Source of the DNA: an uncultured Clostridium sp.
GTDB lineage: Bacteria > Bacillota > Clostridia > TANB77 > CAG-508
Length of the DNA stretch: 15,922 nucleotides
Assembly: GCA_900556345.1 (NCBI GenBank)
Contig: USOM01000003.1
Span: forward strand, 1-15,922
Reading direction: 5' to 3'
The position numbers were made by a program, and so were the translations under genes. Positions within the stretch are counted from its first letter, which is position 1. Each line of letters starts with the position of its first letter. Shown here in pieces: positions 12,968 to 15,922 of the stretch. Under the pieces are notes generated by a model, which did not search any database, was not told the origin of the DNA, and was given only the letters and a program-made list of their open reading frames with translations.

Positions 12968-15406
12968 CTATATAACCGCTTTATGTATTACAAATGCTTG
13001 ATATGCTGTATTTCCATAACTATCTTTCGTCCAGAAATAGTATGTTTTATCTATATCTAATGTAGTATGAAGTACAATAGGCTCTGTTCTTGGTATTACC
13101 TGAATTTGAGGTTGTGTGTTTTCTTGTGCTGTTGTATTGCTTGCTTGTATATTTCCATCTATTACAACATTATTTGGCAAACTCGTATTGTTACTACTAT
13201 TATTATTGTTGTTTTCTTGGTTTTCTACAATAACATTTGCTCCCTCAACCGCAACAAATTCACTTGGTGTATTTTCATCTGTTGTTATTTGCCATCCTGC
13301 TATATCTAAATCTTTATTTAATTCTATTTCCACATCATTATTCGTATTTCCAATCCAATTTGCAGATACCTTCATATTTGTTATTATGTTTCCATCTTTA
13401 AGCTCAAATGTTCCTGCTTGTGGGAAACAATCTACCAATATTTCTTTTTCTGAAATATTTCCTAAATTATCTTCTGCATAAACTTTATATCTTCCGTTTT
13501 CCTTAATTGTTCTTGTGCTATTTTCCTGAGACCAAGTTATTTTGTCCCAACTAAATGGACTATCATATAATCCAGATTGACTGTCCTCAGCTGTTACAGT
13601 TATTGTTACATAGCCTGACGCTAATGTATCTTTGTTTATTGTGTATGCAATTTCTGGTGGAGTATTATCAATCTTATCAATTTGAATTTCTTTAGTTGCT
13701 GTATTTCCTGCAATATCTCTTATCCATATATAATATTTTCCATTTTCTGTAAGTGTTGATGATACATCTAAATCAGGCGTTACTGCTTGCATTGCATTCC
13801 ACTCTTTATCATCAGGGCCATTTTCATTTTTTGTTATTGCCCAATCTTTCATTCTTATATTGTCATTTGCAACAATTTTTACTTGTTTTACTACTTCCCA
13901 AGTATCATTTTCAAATGTAACTTCCTTAAATTCTGGTGATGTTTTATCAATATCTCCAATTGTTAAATTTTGAAATTTAGGACATCCATATCCATAAAGT
14001 TCATCTTTTCCTTCGTCACCCAAATCCTCGCTAAAATTTCTTAAAAAGTTATATACATCTAAGATTGTAGCATCTTTACTATATGTCTTAATTAATGCAA
14101 TAGTCGCCGCAATTTGAGCATTAGAATATTGTGCACCTGACCATCTTGAAATATTTGCACTATTACTAAATATTTCCTCAACATCTGTGCTTGGTGCCGA
14201 AAAATCTATGTAATCTCCCTTTCCAGAATAATCAGCTAAATTCATTTCTCTATCTAAAGAAGATACCGCAATTGTCATTCCGTGATTTGCTGGATAATCT
14301 CCCTCTTTTGAGTTTTCCTCCTTTTCGCTATTTTCAGTAGATGTTTCATATTGACTATTTGATGACACGCAACTAACAGGAACGTTTTCCTTAAAACAGC
14401 TTTCCAACGCTAAATCTATTGGTTCACTTTGCGTATTTATTAGCTCATAACAAATTACATCTGAATTTTTGGCAGCATACGCTATTGCTTTTAAAATACT
14501 TGATGTTGATGTATACCCCTCTTCTGTTACTGTAACTAATGGCATTATTTTTACATTATTAGTAGTTGAATCCACCAAAACTTCTGCAATTCTGCTTCCT
14601 TGCGCAATTGTTTCGGAAATATCTTTGTTATTTAATACAAAATTATAATAATTATCACTTATTCTTTCATTGAAAAATTCATTTTGATAATTTATTCCAT
14701 ATCCAATTGTTCCTATTACTATATCTTTCGGATTTCCATTTTCGTTTATTATATTATTATAGTTGTCCAGCCCCATAACGGTTGCACCAAGTGAATGGTG
14801 ATTATTTAAGTCTACTTCTGTTCCACCATACATAGTTTGCGATATATCGTTAATTTGCTTGTTTATTGTTACATCATCATAGTAAATTTTTTCTATGTAA
14901 TCTTTGTCTTTGTAATAGTTGTACATTGCTTTTGTTAGCTTTTCTGAGTAAAAACTAAGTACATATAAATTTTCCGAAATTTGTGTTACTTCTTCTCTGT
15001 CTACTGTTTCTTTTACGTTTTTTGATTTTACTATTATGCTTTTTGTTTGATACAAATTTTTTATGGTGAATGTTTGTCCATTTTCTGATATATCAAATAC
15101 TGAATTTGATAGTAGTTTTCTCATTTCATCCATTGAGCTAAAGGCTAGGTTTTCTTCTTCATCTGATAGGTTGAATTCTTCTTTTAGTGATGTTTCTATA
15201 TTGTCTCTTTTTACTTCTTTGTTTGATAGATTTATTGTTATTTGTTTGAAGTAGTTTTTGCAGGTTATCCCATCATCATAAGATATTTCTGGCTGTTGGT
15301 GTAGTTTTATTGCTATTATTATTCCTATTATTAGTAGTATTACACCAATTGTGATTCCTGCTATTATTAGTCCTTTTTTTACTTTTGTTCTGGTTTTTCT
15401 TCTCAT
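12968..15406 (-). CDS. Membrane-anchored subtilase-like pseudoprotease with Ig-like repeats
   Basis: An 812-residue surface protein. A basic N-terminus (MRRKTRTKVKK) and one hydrophobic helix (13-33) anchor it with the rest outside. Residues about 225-475 follow the peptidase S8 pattern in order, but the catalytic residues are gone: IGTIGYGIN (231-239) replaces VAVIDTGID (Asp to Gly235), AQGSRIAEVL (268-277) replaces HGTHVAGII (His to Gln269), and WSGAQYSNAQIAA (422-434) replaces SGTSMAAPHVA (Ser to Gln426). The possible oxyanion Asn (Asn350), YPANHGMTIAVSS and DFSAPS persist. Residues about 485-660 hold two Ig-like repeats (NGKYYIWIRDIAGN, NGRYKVYAEDNLGN), then an Asn/Ser-rich linker (729-745) and a final similar repeat (TYYFWTKDSYGNTA). 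AGGTG precedes the ATG. It is not enzymatic as a serine protease; a binding or scaffold role is inferred. Confidence 0.78.
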   Translation of the reverse strand: MRRKTRTKVKKGLIIAGITIGVILLIIGIIIAIKLHQQPEISYDDGITCKNYFKQITINLSNKEVKRDNIETSLKEEFNLSDEEENLAFSSMDEMRKLLSNSVFDISENGQTFTIKNLYQTKSIIVKSKNVKETVDREEVTQISENLYVLSFYSEKLTKAMYNYYKDKDYIEKIYYDDVTINKQINDISQTMYGGTEVDLNNHHSLGATVMGLDNYNNIINENGNPKDIVIGTIGYGINYQNEFFNERISDNYYNFVLNNKDISETIAQGSRIAEVLVDSTTNNVKIMPLVTVTEEGYTSTSSILKAIAYAAKNSDVICYELINTQSEPIDLALESCFKENVPVSCVSSNSQYETSTENSEKEENSKEGDYPANHGMTIAVSSLDREMNLADYSGKGDYIDFSAPSTDVEEIFSNSANISRWSGAQYSNAQIAATIALIKTYSKDATILDVYNFLRNFSEDLGDEGKDELYGYGCPKFQNLTIGDIDKTSPEFKEVTFENDTWEVVKQVKIVANDNIRMKDWAITKNENGPDDKEWNAMQAVTPDLDVSSTLTENGKYYIWIRDIAGNTATKEIQIDKIDNTPPEIAYTINKDTLASGYVTITVTAEDSQSGLYDSPFSWDKITWSQENSTRTIKENGRYKVYAEDNLGNISEKEILVDCFPQAGTFELKDGNIITNMKVSANWIGNTNNDVEIELNKDLDIAGWQITTDENTPSEFVAVEGANVIVENQENNNNNSSNNTSLPNNVVIDGNIQASNTTAQENTQPQIQVIPRTEPIVLHTTLDIDKTYYFWTKDSYGNTAYQAFVIHKAVI

Positions 15407-15438
15407 AAATTATCACCTGTTTTGTTTTTTTCGGTTAT

Positions 15439-15467
15439 ATTCTATATTATATTTTGAAAAATTTCAA
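15439..15467 (-). promoter_or_regulatory. Promoter of the pseudo-subtilase (and probably pta-ackA-ackA)
   Basis: Minus strand: -35 TTGAAA (15462-15467), 17-base spacer, -10 TAGAAT (15439-15444). A better -10 string, TATAAT (15446-15451), overlaps this region but is badly spaced from the -35. No clear promoter lies between the subtilase-like gene and pta. Confidence 0.5.
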
Positions 15468-15490
15468 TAGTTTTGTGTGGGGTTTTTGGT

Positions 15491-15530
15491 AAAAAAATTG
15501 ATGGTGTAGAATTTTGGGGTTCTACACCAT
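15491..15530 (-). terminator. Terminator of the edge gene (FGE-fold protein)
   Basis: ATGGTGTAGAA (15501-15511) pairs perfectly with TTCTACACCAT (15520-15530) over an 8-base loop. On the minus strand it is followed by CAATTTTTTT. It lies about 120 bases beyond the stop of the gene at the right edge. Confidence 0.75.
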
Positions 15531-15579
15531 TTTGGAATTTATTATGAATTTTTTTATATTTAAAATCTACACACCAGTC

Positions 15580-15608
15580 TTGACAAACTCTATTTTATAT
15601 TCTAAAAC
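15580..15608 (+). promoter_or_regulatory. Candidate plus-strand promoter antisense to the edge gene
   Basis: A perfect -35 TTGACA (15580-15585) with 17-base spacing to TAAAAC (15603-15608), pointing into the 3' end of the minus-strand FGE-fold gene. The -10 is imperfect and no plus-strand gene follows in the window. Transcript existence is speculative. Confidence 0.3.
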
Positions 15609-15650
15609 TAGTATTCTATTATTCTAGTTCTTCGCCATTAGAGTTCAAAA

Positions 15651-15922
15651 CTACTTCCATAGTCCGACGCGAAAACCGATGTCGTCGTAGTAACTGCTGG
15701 TACCGCCACTGTAGCGATTCTCGGCTGGATAGTGCGAACCACTGCCACTGTAGCTGCCTCCCCTGTTAACACACGGATGGCCAGTACCGTGGAACTCTAA
15801 TGTCCATTCGTATACATTTCCAGCTATATCATAGATGTTTTGTAAACTTGTTGCCTCTGTTGCTCCCGTTGTTAATAATATTCCGTTTTCATATGAACTT
15901 TGTTCTTCCTTCTTGCTTCCTG
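15651..15922 (-). CDS. C-terminus of formylglycine-generating-enzyme/C-type-lectin-fold protein; candidate DGR target (cut by window edge)
   Basis: The last 89 residues of a protein continuing past the window. NIYDIAGNVYEWTLEF, RGGSYSGSG, PAENRYSGG and GFRVGLWK follow the FGE-sulfatase (SUMF1/PvdO-type) C-terminal pattern, also found in diversity-generating retroelement (DGR) target proteins. From the Arg-Gly-Gly-Ser segment on, composition changes sharply: 68 of 120 bases (15661-15780) are G or C by hand count, in a clearly A/T-rich neighbourhood. The variable-looking positions use TAC, AGT, GGC, GGT, CAC, TAT, ACC, AGC and GAC, that is, codons reachable from AAC/AAT by changing only adenines. 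Typical DGR targets are ligand-binding proteins, often surface or phage-related. The N-terminus, any signal peptide and the cellular location cannot be seen. An ordinary FGE-like protein without a DGR is the alternative. Confidence 0.72.
   Translation of the reverse strand, partial: GSKKEEQSSYENGILLTTGATEATSLQNIYDIAGNVYEWTLEFHGTGHPCVNRGGSYSGSGSHYPAENRYSGGTSSYYDDIGFRVGLWK
15655..15780 (-). other. Candidate DGR variable region (VR)
   Basis: This is the GC-rich 3' end of the edge gene (boundaries approximate). It contains two runs of NNY codons. The first is TAC AGT GGC AGT GGT (TCG) CAC TAT; the second is TAC AGT GGC GGT ACC AGC AGT TAC TAC GAC GAC. They are separated by CCAGCCGAGAATCGC. The region ends in the conserved-looking ATCGGTTTTCGCGTCGG, which would be the mutagenic-homing initiation side. 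No template repeat or reverse transcriptase is in the window; they would have to lie elsewhere. Confidence 0.55.

Noticed and set aside
12968..15406. Active subtilisin-family protease
   Set aside because: None of the Asp, His and Ser catalytic motifs is intact; all three positions are substituted.
15480..15650. DGR template repeat directly downstream of the candidate variable region
   Set aside because: This stretch is A/T-rich and holds only a terminator; no sequence resembling the GC-rich variable region is found there or elsewhere in the window.

Overview
The window is low-GC, with A/T-ending codons, strong AGGAGG-type ribosome binding sites and consensus -35/-10 promoters. It looks like a fermentative, anaerobic Firmicute of the Clostridia type. 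This rests on composition, motifs and gene content; no rRNA is present to fix the taxon. Most of it is housekeeping metabolism, with several odd genes and a family of interspersed hairpin repeats between them. No tRNA, rRNA, CRISPR array or transposase gene was seen, and no gene-free stretch exceeds 300 bases.

Left part (1-4900): the N-terminus of murC (minus) diverges from guaA (plus, GMP synthase), with three tandem copies of a ~42-bp repeat between them. guaA is followed by a separately promoted single-domain RelA/SpoT-type alarmone synthetase. That gene converges on guaB (minus, IMP dehydrogenase), whose sequence strongly resembles the Tritrichomonas foetus enzyme. IMP to XMP to GMP synthesis and a putative consumer of GTP/GDP therefore sit side by side.

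Middle (4900-9260): two minus-strand single genes. One is a COG2509-like FAD-dependent dehydrogenase. The other is an 833-residue protein with an adenosine-deaminase core, an unrecognised N-terminal domain and a C-terminal Rossmann/SLOG-like domain. It keeps the zinc and catalytic residues but has Gly where adenosine deaminases have their second active-site Asp.

Right part (9260-15410): a probable minus-strand operon of a membrane-anchored pseudo-subtilase, pta and two tandem acetate kinase paralogues (acetyl-CoA to acetyl-phosphate to acetate plus ATP). The subtilase-like protein has lost all three catalytic residues. The second acetate kinase has a changed ATP-site motif and an insertion.

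Right edge (15651-15922): the C-terminus of a formylglycine-generating-enzyme/C-type-lectin-fold protein. Its last ~40 codons are GC-rich (68 G+C in the 120 bases 15661-15780, hand count) and made largely of NNC/NNT codons. This is the signature of a diversity-generating retroelement variable region. No reverse transcriptase or template repeat lies in the window.

A hairpin family with the core ATTGGGGACGGTTCTTTTT / ATTGGGACCGGTTCTTTTT occurs in five intergenic regions. Two 57-base copies are identical although about 6 kb apart, and both are joined to the T-tract of a transcription terminator. The family looks like REP/RAYT-type mobile palindromes.
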